DNA of 64,000 bases from a bacterium (GTDB lineage Bacteria > Vulcanimicrobiota > Xenobia > Xenobiales > JADMJV01): NCBI GenBank assembly GCA_018780265.1, contig JADMJV010000010.1:26814-90813 (forward strand), given 5' to 3'. Positions 17,234 through 26,578 of the stretch are shown piece by piece (the stretch's first letter is position 1; every line of letters starts with the position of its first letter). The translations under genes and the position numbers were made by a program. The notes beneath the pieces were generated by a model. The model did no database searches and was not told where the DNA came from. It saw nothing but the letters and a program-made list of their open reading frames with translations.

Positions 17234-17467
17234 CGAGCCTACCAGTTTCTGCTGGAGCACCAGGTCCCCAACGAGCGAGTCCAGGCCGTGCACCAGGCCA
17301 TCGCTCTAGCAGGGCTGGAGATCGTTACAGGGAATTCTCCAGAATGCAGCCCCTTTCGAATTCGCTCGGTGCCCTCCCCGCTGTGGGGACGAAGCGCATG
17401 GGTCGTCATCATGCCTCTGCCGAGGCCAGCGATACTTTTCAGCCCGCAAGGGCGCCCCAAGCCGTGA
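17234..17467 (+). other. Open frame without a usual start, possibly a gene remnant
   Basis: Right after the gst stop, one frame reads RAYQFLLEHQVPNERVQAVH onward with protein-like composition and ends with TGA at 17465-17467. No ATG or TTG precedes it and the only GTG is internal. Its stop overlaps an in-frame GTG (17464) of the paladin-like gene as GTGA, so it could be the 3' end of a small gene whose start is lost. It overlaps the first 40 codons of the next reading frame, so one of the two is not translated there. Confidence 0.28.
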
Positions 17468-18549
17468 TTCCCAAGCCTGTTGCAGCCACGGAGGCGGTGG
17501 TGATTCAGGGGCGCCAGGGACAGGAGTTGCGCGCCGGACTGATGCTGGTTCGCGACGACTTTCCCTTTATGCACACCAGTTCGCTTCAGGATGGCGAGAG
17601 GCCCCAACCCACTTTGGCTGGCGCCTTCAACTTTCGGCGCCTGCCCGACGCCCCGATCTACGGAATGTCCCAGCCGACAGCGCAAGGCATTCGCAACGCC
17701 TTGAATCATTTGAACGCGGGGCCCTCCAGCTCGGGGCCGGCCCCGCACTGGATCAACATGCGCGAGGAACCGGTGGTCTATCTGGAGGGCTCTCCCTTGT
17801 TTTTGATGGACACCCGGCGGCGATTCACCAACGTGGAAGCGCCGGGCTCTACCGTTGAACAGGTGGAACAACGCGAGGAGCAGATCAAACAGGACATCTA
17901 CGCCGAGGCCGCCCGCTCTGGAGGAAAGCTGCTGGTTCACCGGGTTCTTCCCGGCCAGCAGATGAGTTACGAATGGCTGGAAATCGCTCCCGATTCGGTG
18001 CAAACCACGCGCGAAGTCTTTGAACAGGTGCGATCGGAAGGCTACCGGGTCGAGTTTCACCGCGTTCCCGTCACCGATGAGCAGTCACCGGATCCGCAAG
18101 ATTTTGACGCTCTCACCCGGCAACTCTCGGGACTTCCCGCCGATACGCCGCGCGTGTTCAATTGCCAGATGGGCCGGGGACGCACAACCACTGGCATGGT
18201 GGCGGCTCAACTGGTGGCCGGACAGGCAACCGCCCCGGGCGCGCCGCCTAAAGTCAAATTCGACAAGACCTTTGCCGCCATCCACTCCTGGCTTTTGCAG
18301 GTGGGGGCGGGCATGGTGCCTCTGGCGGGCGTAAACTGGGCCATCGCTAAGGCGGACGCGGTGCAAAACCTGCGCGATTCCATTGTAGGGCTGCAGCAGA
18401 AGGTTCGTGAGGATGCCAATCCCGAGCACTCCCGCCGGCTGGACCACTACATGCATCGTTACGAGCAGTTGGTGGCCTACAACGCCTACTTGCAAGAGGG
18501 TAACCCCACCGCCACCCCTTTCGGTGAGTGGCTGCAATCGAAAGCCTGA
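17344..18549 (+). CDS. Paladin-like protein tyrosine phosphatase-fold (inositol phosphatase) protein
   Basis: Up to 401 residues. WINMREEPVVYLEGSPLFLM and NCQMGRGRTTTGMV (Cys274, Arg280, a C-x5-R phosphatase loop) match paladin and related PTP-like phytase domains found in some bacteria. Cys and Arg of the loop are present, so it may be active, probably on inositol phosphates or phosphoproteins; substrate unknown. Family similarity starts near residue 50 (VIQGRQGQELRAG), so translation may begin at GTG 17464 rather than ATG 17344. No signal peptide is evident. A terminator follows at 18656. Confidence 0.75.
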   Translation: MQPLSNSLGALPAVGTKRMGRHHASAEASDTFQPARAPQAVIPKPVAATEAVVIQGRQGQELRAGLMLVRDDFPFMHTSSLQDGERPQPTLAGAFNFRRLPDAPIYGMSQPTAQGIRNALNHLNAGPSSSGPAPHWINMREEPVVYLEGSPLFLMDTRRRFTNVEAPGSTVEQVEQREEQIKQDIYAEAARSGGKLLVHRVLPGQQMSYEWLEIAPDSVQTTREVFEQVRSEGYRVEFHRVPVTDEQSPDPQDFDALTRQLSGLPADTPRVFNCQMGRGRTTTGMVAAQLVAGQATAPGAPPKVKFDKTFAAIHSWLLQVGAGMVPLAGVNWAIAKADAVQNLRDSIVGLQQKVREDANPEHSRRLDHYMHRYEQLVAYNAYLQEGNPTATPFGEWLQSKA

Positions 18550-18655
18550 GCTTTGGGAACCTTTGCTGGCGGAAACCAACGGCCAGTTCTGGCCAGGCCA
18601 AGGCCAACGACTGCTGCTTCCCCGGTTTGGCCTGCTGCCACTAAGCTTATACCGA

Positions 18656-18694
18656 AGAGCCTCGAGGACCGACAATCCTCGGGGCTTTTCTTTT
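18656..18694 (+). terminator. Rho-independent terminator
   Basis: AGCCTCGAGGA, a loop and TCCTCGGGGCT form an 11-bp stem with one G-U pair, then TTTTCTTTT. It ends the paladin-like gene transcript. The bases 18550-18655 before it show nothing else. Confidence 0.8.
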
Positions 18695-18700
18695 GGATTG

Positions 18701-19105
18701 TTAGCGGATGCTGACCGTCAACGTGTAGCTGAATTTCTGAGGGTTTTCGCCCGCCGGCCCGACGTCCACGTTGAAATCCCCGTTGCCGGGCAACTTGATG
18801 GTGCAGGAACTGTCCTGGCCACTGTTTTCAGCCAGCGAACCATTGTTGTAATCCTTGTGCCAAACGTAAAGCGAAGCCTGGCCGCTGGACTTGAGCTGGA
18901 CCACCATGGTCTGTCCCTTGGATGCGCCCAGAATGTAGCGGTCGAAGGACTCACCCCGGCCGGCCTTGGCCGGGTCCCAGCTGCCCTGAAGCGTTGCCTC
19001 CGAAGTACCGGGCGCAAACTTGACTCTTTTCTCGACGTTGGTAGCGGAAGCCGTGAAAACCAGGGCGGAAACAAGCATGATTGTCTTTACCATTGTGTTT
19101 CTCAT
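18701..19105 (-). CDS. Secreted protein resembling g-type lysozyme inhibitor/PPC-like domains
   Basis: 134 residues from ATG 19105 (G-rich sequence just upstream; ATG 19093 is an alternative). An N-terminal signal (VKTIMLVSALVFTASAT) is followed by one beta domain: RVKFAPGTSEATLQGSWDP, DRYILGASKGQTMVVQL, and a C-terminal GDFNVDVGP. This is the pattern of PliG-like or bacterial pre-peptidase C-terminal-like domains. It is probably periplasmic; the function is not shown by its context. Confidence 0.65.
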   Translation of the reverse strand: MRNTMVKTIMLVSALVFTASATNVEKRVKFAPGTSEATLQGSWDPAKAGRGESFDRYILGASKGQTMVVQLKSSGQASLYVWHKDYNNGSLAENSGQDSSCTIKLPGNGDFNVDVGPAGENPQKFSYTLTVSIR

Positions 19106-19184
19106 CCGCCCCCCTTCCCGAAGTGAGAGCTCGGCTCCTGGGGCTTCCTGCCGGGCACGCAGGCATGAGACTGACCGGATGAGG

Positions 19185-20441
19185 TCAAGAAGAACGCTTC
19201 GCCAGCCAGGCGTCGAGTTTGGGCGTGTTGAACCGAGGATAGGTCGCGCCCCTATCCTCTCGCCACACGGAACACTGACGCAGGCTGGGAACGGTCGCAA
19301 AGTGCTGAACCATCTGCCGCTCCACACCTCGGTTGAACGCGGCCGTGACCAGTGACAGTTTCTGCACCGAGCAAGCGCGTGCCAAATCGGCAATTTCCTC
19401 CACCATCGTGGGCACATCGGTGATGTCGTCACCGGTAAAGTGCCAGACGATACCGAGCGTTTCCAGTTGGTGACCGGCCAGACCCTCTTTGAAGGCCCCC
19501 AGCGATCCTCGGAAGACCCCACCCGTGACAAAGAAGAAATGCTTGACGTGGCTTTTTGCCAGACTCTCACCGGCAGGGCCGGACATGGAGGCAACCATGG
19601 CGCCGATCAGGCGAACGGTGCGGTTCTCCACCGGCTCTCGCCAGGGTTGGTAGAGGACGAATTGACTGTGCGGATGGTATTGGTTATCGCCAATTTTGGC
19701 CAGCACGCCCGGGTCATCGGTTTCCAGCACAGCCTCGGGTTGGCCCATCAGTAGCTTGACATCCGCTTCGGAGTGAGGATTGAACCAGGCTACCGACCCA
19801 TCGGCCCCGCTATAAGTGTTGGGACCCATCTCCACCGGACCGATGCGCAGCCGGTGCTGGAAACGAGGAAGAAACACATAGTTGACCAGGGCCGGAGAAC
19901 TCGGCCCCGCAGTTTGCGGCGCCAAAGCGGCGGAGGCGGGCGGAATATCCTGAGGCGGGCGGGGAACCCCCAGGGCCTCGAGTTCAGCCGCGACCGCCCG
20001 TAGCAAGGCGGCGATGGGGTAGCCACCAGACTCTTTGGCTGCCTTGAGATCGGTCCACAACGTTTCCATGTCGCTGCGTGCCGCTTTTTTGCGCCCCAGC
20101 AGGCGCTGGATCTGGCCCGCAGTCAGACTGATCGACAACCGGTACAGGCCATCGCGAGAGTCCCATTGGCCGATATAACTTCGGCAGCGCTGAACTTCTT
20201 CCAAGGCGTCGGCCTGCTTTTGATGGGCCCGAGCCAGAGCCCGCCGCGACATCACGTAAGCCTTGATGAAGGAAGGGTCGACGGGGTCATCTTCCTCAAG
20301 AATCCGGAAGACTTCCTCAAACTGACGCTGAGCCTCTGCAGCCCGGCCCTCGGCCAAAGCCGACTCGCCGGTAGCGAGCAGGTCGTCAAGAGCAGGATGG
20401 ACGGTGGGTATCCACGGCGGGGACGAAATCGTATTCATCAC
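19185..20441 (-). CDS. Hypothetical protein with TPR-like N-terminal region
   Basis: 418 residues. The first 160 are helical and resemble a pair of TPRs (ATGESALAEGRAAEAQRQFE). A proline/alanine linker near 165-185 leads to a C-terminal domain of about 230 residues that I do not recognise (VNYVFLPRFQHRLRIGPVEM through VTGGVFRGSLGAFKEGLAGH). It is cytosolic by appearance. Divergent from the DUF4157-like gene, with about 100 nt between the preferred starts. Confidence 0.6.
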   Translation of the reverse strand: MMNTISSPPWIPTVHPALDDLLATGESALAEGRAAEAQRQFEEVFRILEEDDPVDPSFIKAYVMSRRALARAHQKQADALEEVQRCRSYIGQWDSRDGLYRLSISLTAGQIQRLLGRKKAARSDMETLWTDLKAAKESGGYPIAALLRAVAAELEALGVPRPPQDIPPASAALAPQTAGPSSPALVNYVFLPRFQHRLRIGPVEMGPNTYSGADGSVAWFNPHSEADVKLLMGQPEAVLETDDPGVLAKIGDNQYHPHSQFVLYQPWREPVENRTVRLIGAMVASMSGPAGESLAKSHVKHFFFVTGGVFRGSLGAFKEGLAGHQLETLGIVWHFTGDDITDVPTMVEEIADLARACSVQKLSLVTAAFNRGVERQMVQHFATVPSLRQCSVWREDRGATYPRFNTPKLDAWLAKRSS

Positions 20442-20548
20442 CGGTCATTCGTTAGCGACGCAACAATTCCCGGCCCCCTTTGGCCTGCCTGTCGAAGACT
20501 TCACCAGCCATCAACATCCAGCCGGCACCTGGGGACTACACTGCCTGT

Positions 20549-21214
20549 ATGTGCAACCTGAGAAGCTTCGTGGCAGACCCCTCGGTCCGAGTTCCCGCCG
20601 GCTGGACGCCAGCCGAACTGAAAGGCGTGCCCTCGGCCCGGCGACCCGGTATGCTGGCGGCCTCGTTTGATGCGATCAAGGGCAAGGCCGAGCGCGACGA
20701 CGGACAAAAACTGACACCGGTCCAAATCGACCAAATGGCCCCCATCCTGGCCAGCAGCTTCGGGCTAACCGAGGAAAAGACGCGCGCCCACCTGGCCGAG
20801 GTCGAACTCTTCCTGGGCGGACCAGCCGCCAACACGCCCTGGAACGCAGTCACTATCGGGCACGACATCTACGTCCGCAGCACCGACGAACTTAAAGCCA
20901 TCGAGGAGTGGAATTACCGCCGCTGGCTGTCGCACGAGTGCGGGCACGTCATGCAGTATGCCCGTACACCGGCAGGCCTGGATGAGACTCACCGCGTGCG
21001 CCGCTACCTGGGGGCCTACGTCGGACACCTGGTGGTGGGGGCTTCCTGCGGCCCAGGAGCCCTGGCTACCGGCCTGTGCTGCTGGCTGCACCAGAACTTC
21101 AATCCTTTCAACTATTCTAAGACCCATGTCACGCTCCAGGATGCGATCCACGACACCCACGTTATGGAAGTGGAGGCCGAGCGCGCCGCCAGAGCATTCG
21201 CCATGGGGACCTGA
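20549..21214 (+). CDS. DUF4157-like putative zinc metalloprotease domain protein
   Basis: 221 residues from the first ATG (a TTG at 20480 would add 23). The core TIGHDIYVRSTD, then SHECGHVMQYAR, matches the DUF4157 pattern HExxHxxQ found in eCIS-associated and polymorphic-toxin-like proteins. After it come a hydrophobic stretch with several Cys (GASCGPGALATGLCCWLHQN) and a final EVEAERAARAFAMG, where the Glu could be the third zinc ligand. No injection-system genes are in the window. A terminator immediately follows the stop. Confidence 0.65.
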   Translation: MCNLRSFVADPSVRVPAGWTPAELKGVPSARRPGMLAASFDAIKGKAERDDGQKLTPVQIDQMAPILASSFGLTEEKTRAHLAEVELFLGGPAANTPWNAVTIGHDIYVRSTDELKAIEEWNYRRWLSHECGHVMQYARTPAGLDETHRVRRYLGAYVGHLVVGASCGPGALATGLCCWLHQNFNPFNYSKTHVTLQDAIHDTHVMEVEAERAARAFAMGT

Positions 21215-21232
21215 CCTTCAGGGTCCTTTTTT
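21207..21232 (+). terminator. Rho-independent terminator after the DUF4157-like gene
   Basis: GGACCTGA and TCAGGGTCC pair with a one-base bulge around a 3-base loop, then TTTTTT. It overlaps the stop of the DUF4157-like gene and the 3' end of the convergent VWA gene. Confidence 0.65.
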
Positions 21233-23965
21233 GCGTGTGCGGTCGCGAACTTTGCGCAACTGGTCCACGGCCGAGCCTTCCGGGATCTCCCGCGGAGATC
21301 GACTCTCAGGTGGAACCTCCTCGAGCTGAAGTACTCGGCGGGGCGGGCCTGCCCGCTTAAGCCTGGTCTGCAGGGTCCGTACGGTTTCCGTCTCGTCTAC
21401 ACTCAACACCGGGTGGGCAGCCTGACGGCGACCGGGCCATGGCAGGCGGCGGGCGGCCACCTCCAGCAACAGGGCCAACAGCCCCACAATCAGCAAGGGG
21501 CGCTGCAAATCTTGATAAAACACCGGTGCTTTGCGTGGCTTGCGAAAGTGTTGGGCCGGCCCGGGCTGAAAGCGCCCCCCCGAGCTTTCCGAGGCGTCGC
21601 GCAGCAGCTCTTGCTGAACAGGCGCCCCTGAAAGCTCCTGGGAGCGCAGCAAGGCCACCGGTTGGACCACTCGAATGCGGCCATCGGGAGTGCCCAACGT
21701 CAGCACAAAGGTACCGCTTCCCTGAAACTCACTGCGCACCTCAAAGCGGTCCGGGCCCATTTGAACCAGTTCCAAGGTTTGACTGGTACCGTTGGGGGCG
21801 AGCAGGCTGCCCACCAATCCTTGGGGGGCCAGTTCGGGGGAGATACGTGCCGAGACTTGCAGACGCTGCAACGAATCCAATCCGCTCACCACTTCCAACG
21901 GACCCTGTTGCCCTTGGGGCAGGCACCAACGCAGCGACTGCAACAAAAGCTGCCCAAAATCGTCGCGCCTTGACCAGGCCTGGCTCCAGCGGCGGCCGTC
22001 GTCAGCGGTGAAGGCCACCGTTTTACCCAGGCCATAGCGGCCCACCGCCAGCACCGGGTCGCCCCCTTGGGTCTCCAGCAAAATCCGATGGGGTGCGCCT
22101 TTGGCCGTGACCAGATTGTGTCCCAGCAACGGCGGCGCCGTGGCCGCGTCGGTGCCGGCCAGAACCGGGTGGGCCGAAGTCACTTTGAGCGAGGCCGGCC
22201 GCTCGTCAAAAGCACTGCGCGAACTGAGCATGGTTTCCCGGGCAAAGATGCGCGGTAGGGCGTGAGCGCTATCGGCCACGTAGCAGCGGCCCTTGCCACT
22301 TTTGGCCAGGCGCTGCAAAAAAACCAGGTCGGCACCATCCCCCACCGCTACGGTTGAGATCAAAATACGCTGTTGAGCGGCCCGGGCGGCCAATCCGTCA
22401 AAATCGGCCGGGGCCGTGGCACCGTCGCTCAAAATCAGGATGTGTCGCGAACTGAGCGGACTGGCGGCCAGCGCCTTGACCCCCTGTTCCAGCGCGGGAA
22501 ACATATCGGTCCCGCCGCCGGCCCGCAAAGTGGCGATGAGGCCCGCCAGCGCCTTGGGGTTTTTGACGGGTTGCACGGGAACCACCCATTTGGAGGCGTC
22601 GTCAAAGGCGATCACGCCAAACTGGTCTTCGGGAGTGAGAATCTCGAGAGCTGCGATACTGGCCTCCCGAGCCATGGCGATGTGCTCCACGCCCTGGGTC
22701 ACCTCCCCCATCGAACCCGACTTATCCAGCACATGCAGTTGAGCAGAAGGTGGAGTCAGCAGATTCTTGCGCACGCGCAGATCGACCGGCATCGCCTCGG
22801 CCAGGGCTGTGTGGGCATAACCTCCGGCGGCGAAACTATCAGGGCCCCCCAGCATCACCAGGCCCACGCCTGCCTCGCGCACCAGCGCGGCCAGAGACTC
22901 CAACTGTTGGCTGGACAGGTCCGTGGAAGGGATGTTATCCAGGATCACCGCCTGGTAGGTCAGCCATTCCCCCACGTCATTGGGCAACTGCGAAGAGTCG
23001 AGCGAGTCTACTTCCAGACCGCGCGCCTGAAGCAGTGGCGTCAGCCTGTCGACCGCTCCCATGGGGTGAATCAGGGCCACCCGACTGGCGCCCTCGACCA
23101 GAGTGAGTCCGCTGCCCTTATTGTTGGCGCGTTCTCCATCGTGATCCACGCTCAAACGAGCCTCGTAGCGCAATACTCCGGGCTTCTCACCGGCCTGAGG
23201 CAGTAGAAACACATTGCGTCCCGGCGCCAGATCCAGGCGATAGCGACCCACCGGGAGGCCCTGCCGGAAGAGTTGCAGTTGGGCCCCCTTGACCGGCTGG
23301 GTAGAGGCCAGTGTGGCCACCAGATCAAAGGGCGTCTTCTGAGCCACGCTGGAGGGACAGCGCAGTTCTTCCACGGTAACCTCCGGCTCGAGACTGTCGG
23401 GCAAGGCCACCGTGTCCACCTCGAGAGCTGAGGCCTGTGCCGCCCGCAGCAGGTCGCCCCGCGTCTGGCGGCCGTCGCTGATCAGGACCAGGCGGCCGGC
23501 CTCGCCGGGCGGCTGAGCGGCCGCCCCGTATTGCACTGCTGCGGCCAGATTGCTCTCCCCTCGCTCCAGGCGATGGGTCGTTTTGGGCAGGTAGGGCGTC
23601 CGAGTGGGAGCCAGTTCCAAGACCGCCTCGGCTGCAAAGTGGACCACCGCTACCTGGACCGGCCCGGGTCGGGCCGCCAGCACCTTCTCTACATAAGCCT
23701 GAATGAAGCCTTGCTGACGCCGGGTCGACAACGACTGATCGATCAAAAAAGTGACGCACAGTCGATCACTGGGTTGACGCTGACGCAGTCCGGCCAGCGC
23801 CAGCGCCAGGCAAAGCAGGCTGAGCAGGCGCAATCCCGCCGACAAGCGACGCCGCAAAAGGGAGACTTGAGCGGCCAGGCCAGCCGGGCGCTGGCCCAGC
23901 CACCACCACAGTCCCGCCAGCACCGGCAACAAAATCAGCAGCCAGGGACGGGAGCAGCCTAGCAT
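21218..23965 (-). CDS. Membrane protein with two VWA domains and a glutamine-amidotransferase-like domain
   Basis: About 915 residues; last gene of the moxR operon. Two N-terminal membrane segments (about 6-25, 48-65) are followed by a first VWA-like domain (VTFLIDQSLS), a flavodoxin/amidotransferase-like region (MLGGPDSFAAGGY), a second VWA with a full MIDAS (LHVLDKSGSMGEV), and a final membrane segment (RPLLIVGLLALLLEVAARRL). This order is known in large proteins found next to MoxR and BatA. ATG 23965 overlaps the preceding stop; GTG 23986 is possible. Role inferred: envelope chaperone or assembly partner of the MoxR ATPase. Confidence 0.82.
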   Translation of the reverse strand: MLGCSRPWLLILLPVLAGLWWWLGQRPAGLAAQVSLLRRRLSAGLRLLSLLCLALALAGLRQRQPSDRLCVTFLIDQSLSTRRQQGFIQAYVEKVLAARPGPVQVAVVHFAAEAVLELAPTRTPYLPKTTHRLERGESNLAAAVQYGAAAQPPGEAGRLVLISDGRQTRGDLLRAAQASALEVDTVALPDSLEPEVTVEELRCPSSVAQKTPFDLVATLASTQPVKGAQLQLFRQGLPVGRYRLDLAPGRNVFLLPQAGEKPGVLRYEARLSVDHDGERANNKGSGLTLVEGASRVALIHPMGAVDRLTPLLQARGLEVDSLDSSQLPNDVGEWLTYQAVILDNIPSTDLSSQQLESLAALVREAGVGLVMLGGPDSFAAGGYAHTALAEAMPVDLRVRKNLLTPPSAQLHVLDKSGSMGEVTQGVEHIAMAREASIAALEILTPEDQFGVIAFDDASKWVVPVQPVKNPKALAGLIATLRAGGGTDMFPALEQGVKALAASPLSSRHILILSDGATAPADFDGLAARAAQQRILISTVAVGDGADLVFLQRLAKSGKGRCYVADSAHALPRIFARETMLSSRSAFDERPASLKVTSAHPVLAGTDAATAPPLLGHNLVTAKGAPHRILLETQGGDPVLAVGRYGLGKTVAFTADDGRRWSQAWSRRDDFGQLLLQSLRWCLPQGQQGPLEVVSGLDSLQRLQVSARISPELAPQGLVGSLLAPNGTSQTLELVQMGPDRFEVRSEFQGSGTFVLTLGTPDGRIRVVQPVALLRSQELSGAPVQQELLRDASESSGGRFQPGPAQHFRKPRKAPVFYQDLQRPLLIVGLLALLLEVAARRLPWPGRRQAAHPVLSVDETETVRTLQTRLKRAGPPRRVLQLEEVPPESRSPREIPEGSAVDQLRKVRDRTRKKGP

Positions 23966-25722
23966 CGGGGCTTGTCTCCCCACCACAGGCGATACTCCCA
24001 GAGCAAAATCAACAGGGCCAGCCCGACCAGGGTGTTGGTATATTCCTGGCTCATGGGGCGGGTCTGCAAAACCTCACTGGAGGGTGGATTCGGCAGCGCC
24101 ACCTTGACGGGTTGCCCCAGATCGGACTCCTCGGGGGCGTGAAAATTCACCGCCAAAACCCGCTCAGCCTGGCCCGAGCCCTTATATTTGTAGAGCCCGG
24201 GCCAACCGGGACTCCACTCCAACAGCTTCGATTTTCCCTGAATCACTTCGGTCGTGCGTGGCCCCTGCAAAGTTAGCGGTCCCGGCCCCGGCAGCTGGAT
24301 CCGATTGTCGCACAGCAAGCCGGTTTGCAGCGATTGGGACGGGTCGGCCTGGGTGCGCAACCATCCTGACAAAAGCACGGGCAGTTCGGGAGAAAGGGGC
24401 AGATCCGAATCTTCCAGGCGAAACAGCCAGACCAGGGCCTGGCCGCGTTGCACCAGCAACGGCTCGCCCTGGGCGTTGACCAGCAACGGTGTAACCCCCG
24501 TCAGGCCGGCCTTAAGACGCTGGCGCGCTCCCCAACGCTGACTGGAGACGCGAAATTTCCAGGCCTGCTGAGTCTCCTGGGTCAGCAGCAGGGCGCCCTC
24601 ATCCTCGACCGGCTGGCTCTCGACCCAGGAATCTGGCGCCCTGGCGGCTATCTGCAGACCTGCCGGGGGGACCTCGGGCAAGGTGTCCCACAGGTGAATG
24701 CCAGCCACCGCGGTTTCGCCCTCGACCTGCACCAGCGATGCCCCGCTGGCCGCCTGGGCGGCCTGCTCCAGAAAGGGGGGCACCGGAGCGTGGCTGAGCA
24801 AGCGCGTGGCCTTTCGATCTGCCTCGAGACAGCAGGCTTGATTGTCCAGGGCAAAGTCGTCCTCACTCAGCAGTTGGGCCTGGTAGGGGCCCTGGCCAGA
24901 GGCGGGCAGCGGCAGGTGCAGCAGTTGCCTACCCTGGCCGCGCAACGTGCAGACCCGATCGACCTTGAAGCCCCCCGAGCCTGTGACACGCACACGCAAC
25001 TGGGCGGCCTGCTGGTGATAGTTCTTGAGAGCCAGAAAAAGCGCTTCCGGGCTGCTTTGAAAAGACTCGATGGCGTAGTTGATGCGACCCTGGTCGGCCA
25101 GGTGAGCAATGTTGGAGATCCCTGGCAGGGGATGATCAGAAAACCAGTGCACCTGAGCCTGCGGATTGGTCTTTAAGAGCGAGATGACAAAGGGAGTCAC
25201 GCGCTCGTCCTGGCCGCGCAGCGCCCGCGGCAGCAGTCCGCCCAATTGAGCCTGCAGCGTAGCTCGGTCCTGGGTAAAAGGCTGCACTATCAACAGATCT
25301 CGGTCCAGGGTGGCCAGCAGGAACTCGGTCCCCGCTGGCGCCTGAGCCACCATCTTGCGAGCCTCGCGCAGCCCGCTTAGCAGGCGAGATTCGCCGTTCC
25401 CCTGGGCGGCGGCCATGGAAGCCGAGGTGTCGACAAGCAATACCACCTGGCGAGACACCAATCCGGGCCGAACTTGAAAGGGGCGCATCAGGGCAGCGAT
25501 CGTCACCAAGCAAAAGAGCAGTTGCAGCCACAGCAAACGCTGATTTTGCAGGCGTCGCCACAGGCTCTGGCCGCCCAGACGGTCGCCCACCAGACGCCAC
25601 AAAAAGGCGGCGGCCACGGGCTGAGGGCGATGGCGAGGTCGAAACAGGTAAAGCAGCAGCACCGCCACAGGCACCCACAGCCAGACCGATTCAGCCGGAG
25701 CATTCCACCCCCAACCGTTCAT
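23959..25722 (-). CDS. BatA-type VWA membrane protein
   Basis: 587 residues. The N-terminal BatA domain (about 1-90) has the typical membrane pair around VWLWVPVAVLLLYLFRPR. A VWA domain follows with MIDAS VVLLVDTSASMAAAQ, then a long beta-rich periplasmic region and a C-terminal membrane segment (TLVGLALLILLWEYRLWW). ATG 25722 overlaps the DUF58 stop as ATGA, so translation is coupled. BatA and VWA proteins are known partners of MoxR AAA+ ATPases; the substrate is unknown here. Confidence 0.85.
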   Translation of the reverse strand: MNGWGWNAPAESVWLWVPVAVLLLYLFRPRHRPQPVAAAFLWRLVGDRLGGQSLWRRLQNQRLLWLQLLFCLVTIAALMRPFQVRPGLVSRQVVLLVDTSASMAAAQGNGESRLLSGLREARKMVAQAPAGTEFLLATLDRDLLIVQPFTQDRATLQAQLGGLLPRALRGQDERVTPFVISLLKTNPQAQVHWFSDHPLPGISNIAHLADQGRINYAIESFQSSPEALFLALKNYHQQAAQLRVRVTGSGGFKVDRVCTLRGQGRQLLHLPLPASGQGPYQAQLLSEDDFALDNQACCLEADRKATRLLSHAPVPPFLEQAAQAASGASLVQVEGETAVAGIHLWDTLPEVPPAGLQIAARAPDSWVESQPVEDEGALLLTQETQQAWKFRVSSQRWGARQRLKAGLTGVTPLLVNAQGEPLLVQRGQALVWLFRLEDSDLPLSPELPVLLSGWLRTQADPSQSLQTGLLCDNRIQLPGPGPLTLQGPRTTEVIQGKSKLLEWSPGWPGLYKYKGSGQAERVLAVNFHAPEESDLGQPVKVALPNPPSSEVLQTRPMSQEYTNTLVGLALLILLWEYRLWWGDKPRC

Positions 25723-26576
25723 CGCAACCACCCCCGGGCCACCAACTGCTGCAGCAAGATGGTCTCGGCAGGTTCCGCGGTGCTGCAGCGATGATAATGA
25801 AAACCGCGCCGTCGGCACTGCAACTCCAACTCGCCACAATGGGCATGCAGGGCCTCTCCGTAGAAAGCCAGCGAGCGATCGTCCAGGCTCAATTGGCGCT
25901 GCTCCAACGTTTCTACATCCTCGAGGCGAAGAGGTCCCAGCCAGGGGGGGGCCAGGTCATCGCTATCCAGCACCTGCAAGGCGGCCACCTGATGTTTGCG
26001 ATACTGGGCAAAGGCCAATCCGGAGGTAGCTTCTTCTTCCAGCCAATCCGAAACCACCACCAGCAAACTGCTGCGCGGCAGCCGTTGGGCCAAAGACTGC
26101 AGCGACAGGTTGAGCTGGGCCCGCCCACCGGCCCTGGACTGGCCCAGCCAGTCGATGAGTCGACCCCACTGACCGCGCCCGCGCACCGGCGGATGGTAAC
26201 GGACTTCGCTGCCCAAGGTAGCCAGAGCCAGTCGATCCTGACCGGACAGGGCCACCCAACCCAGGGCCGCACTGCACTGCAGGGCCAGTTGACGCTTTGC
26301 AGACGACATCGAGGCCGACAGATCGGTAACCAAAAGCACGGTGCGTTCCAGCTCAGATTCAAACTCCTTGACCACCAGACGCTCGCTGCGGGCGAAAGCA
26401 TTCCAATCCAGGTGGCGCAGGTCGTCGCCAGGCACATAATCGCGATGCTCGGCAAACTCCATCGAACGGCCACGTCGGCGCCCCCGGTGGGCGCCTTGAA
26501 GGTTGGTCTGAGGACCCTGGCGGGGCGAAACCAGACGCAACGGCGTGAGACGCTGGCGCAACTCCGGGGAAAGCAC
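25719..26576 (-). CDS. DUF58 domain protein
   Basis: 285 residues from GTG 26576, which begins 2 nt after the permease stop. DUF58 hallmarks are clear: EFAEHRDYVPGDDLRHLDWN, then RSERLVVKEFESELERTVLL, and a VWA-like strand TDLSASM. The frame remains open upstream to 26753, but that would lie inside the permease gene and is not protein-like. DUF58 proteins are usually encoded with MoxR and VWA proteins, as here. Probably cytoplasmic. Confidence 0.87.
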   Translation of the reverse strand: MLSPELRQRLTPLRLVSPRQGPQTNLQGAHRGRRRGRSMEFAEHRDYVPGDDLRHLDWNAFARSERLVVKEFESELERTVLLVTDLSASMSSAKRQLALQCSAALGWVALSGQDRLALATLGSEVRYHPPVRGRGQWGRLIDWLGQSRAGGRAQLNLSLQSLAQRLPRSSLLVVVSDWLEEEATSGLAFAQYRKHQVAALQVLDSDDLAPPWLGPLRLEDVETLEQRQLSLDDRSLAFYGEALHAHCGELELQCRRRGFHYHRCSTAEPAETILLQQLVARGWLR

Positions 26577-26578
26577 CC

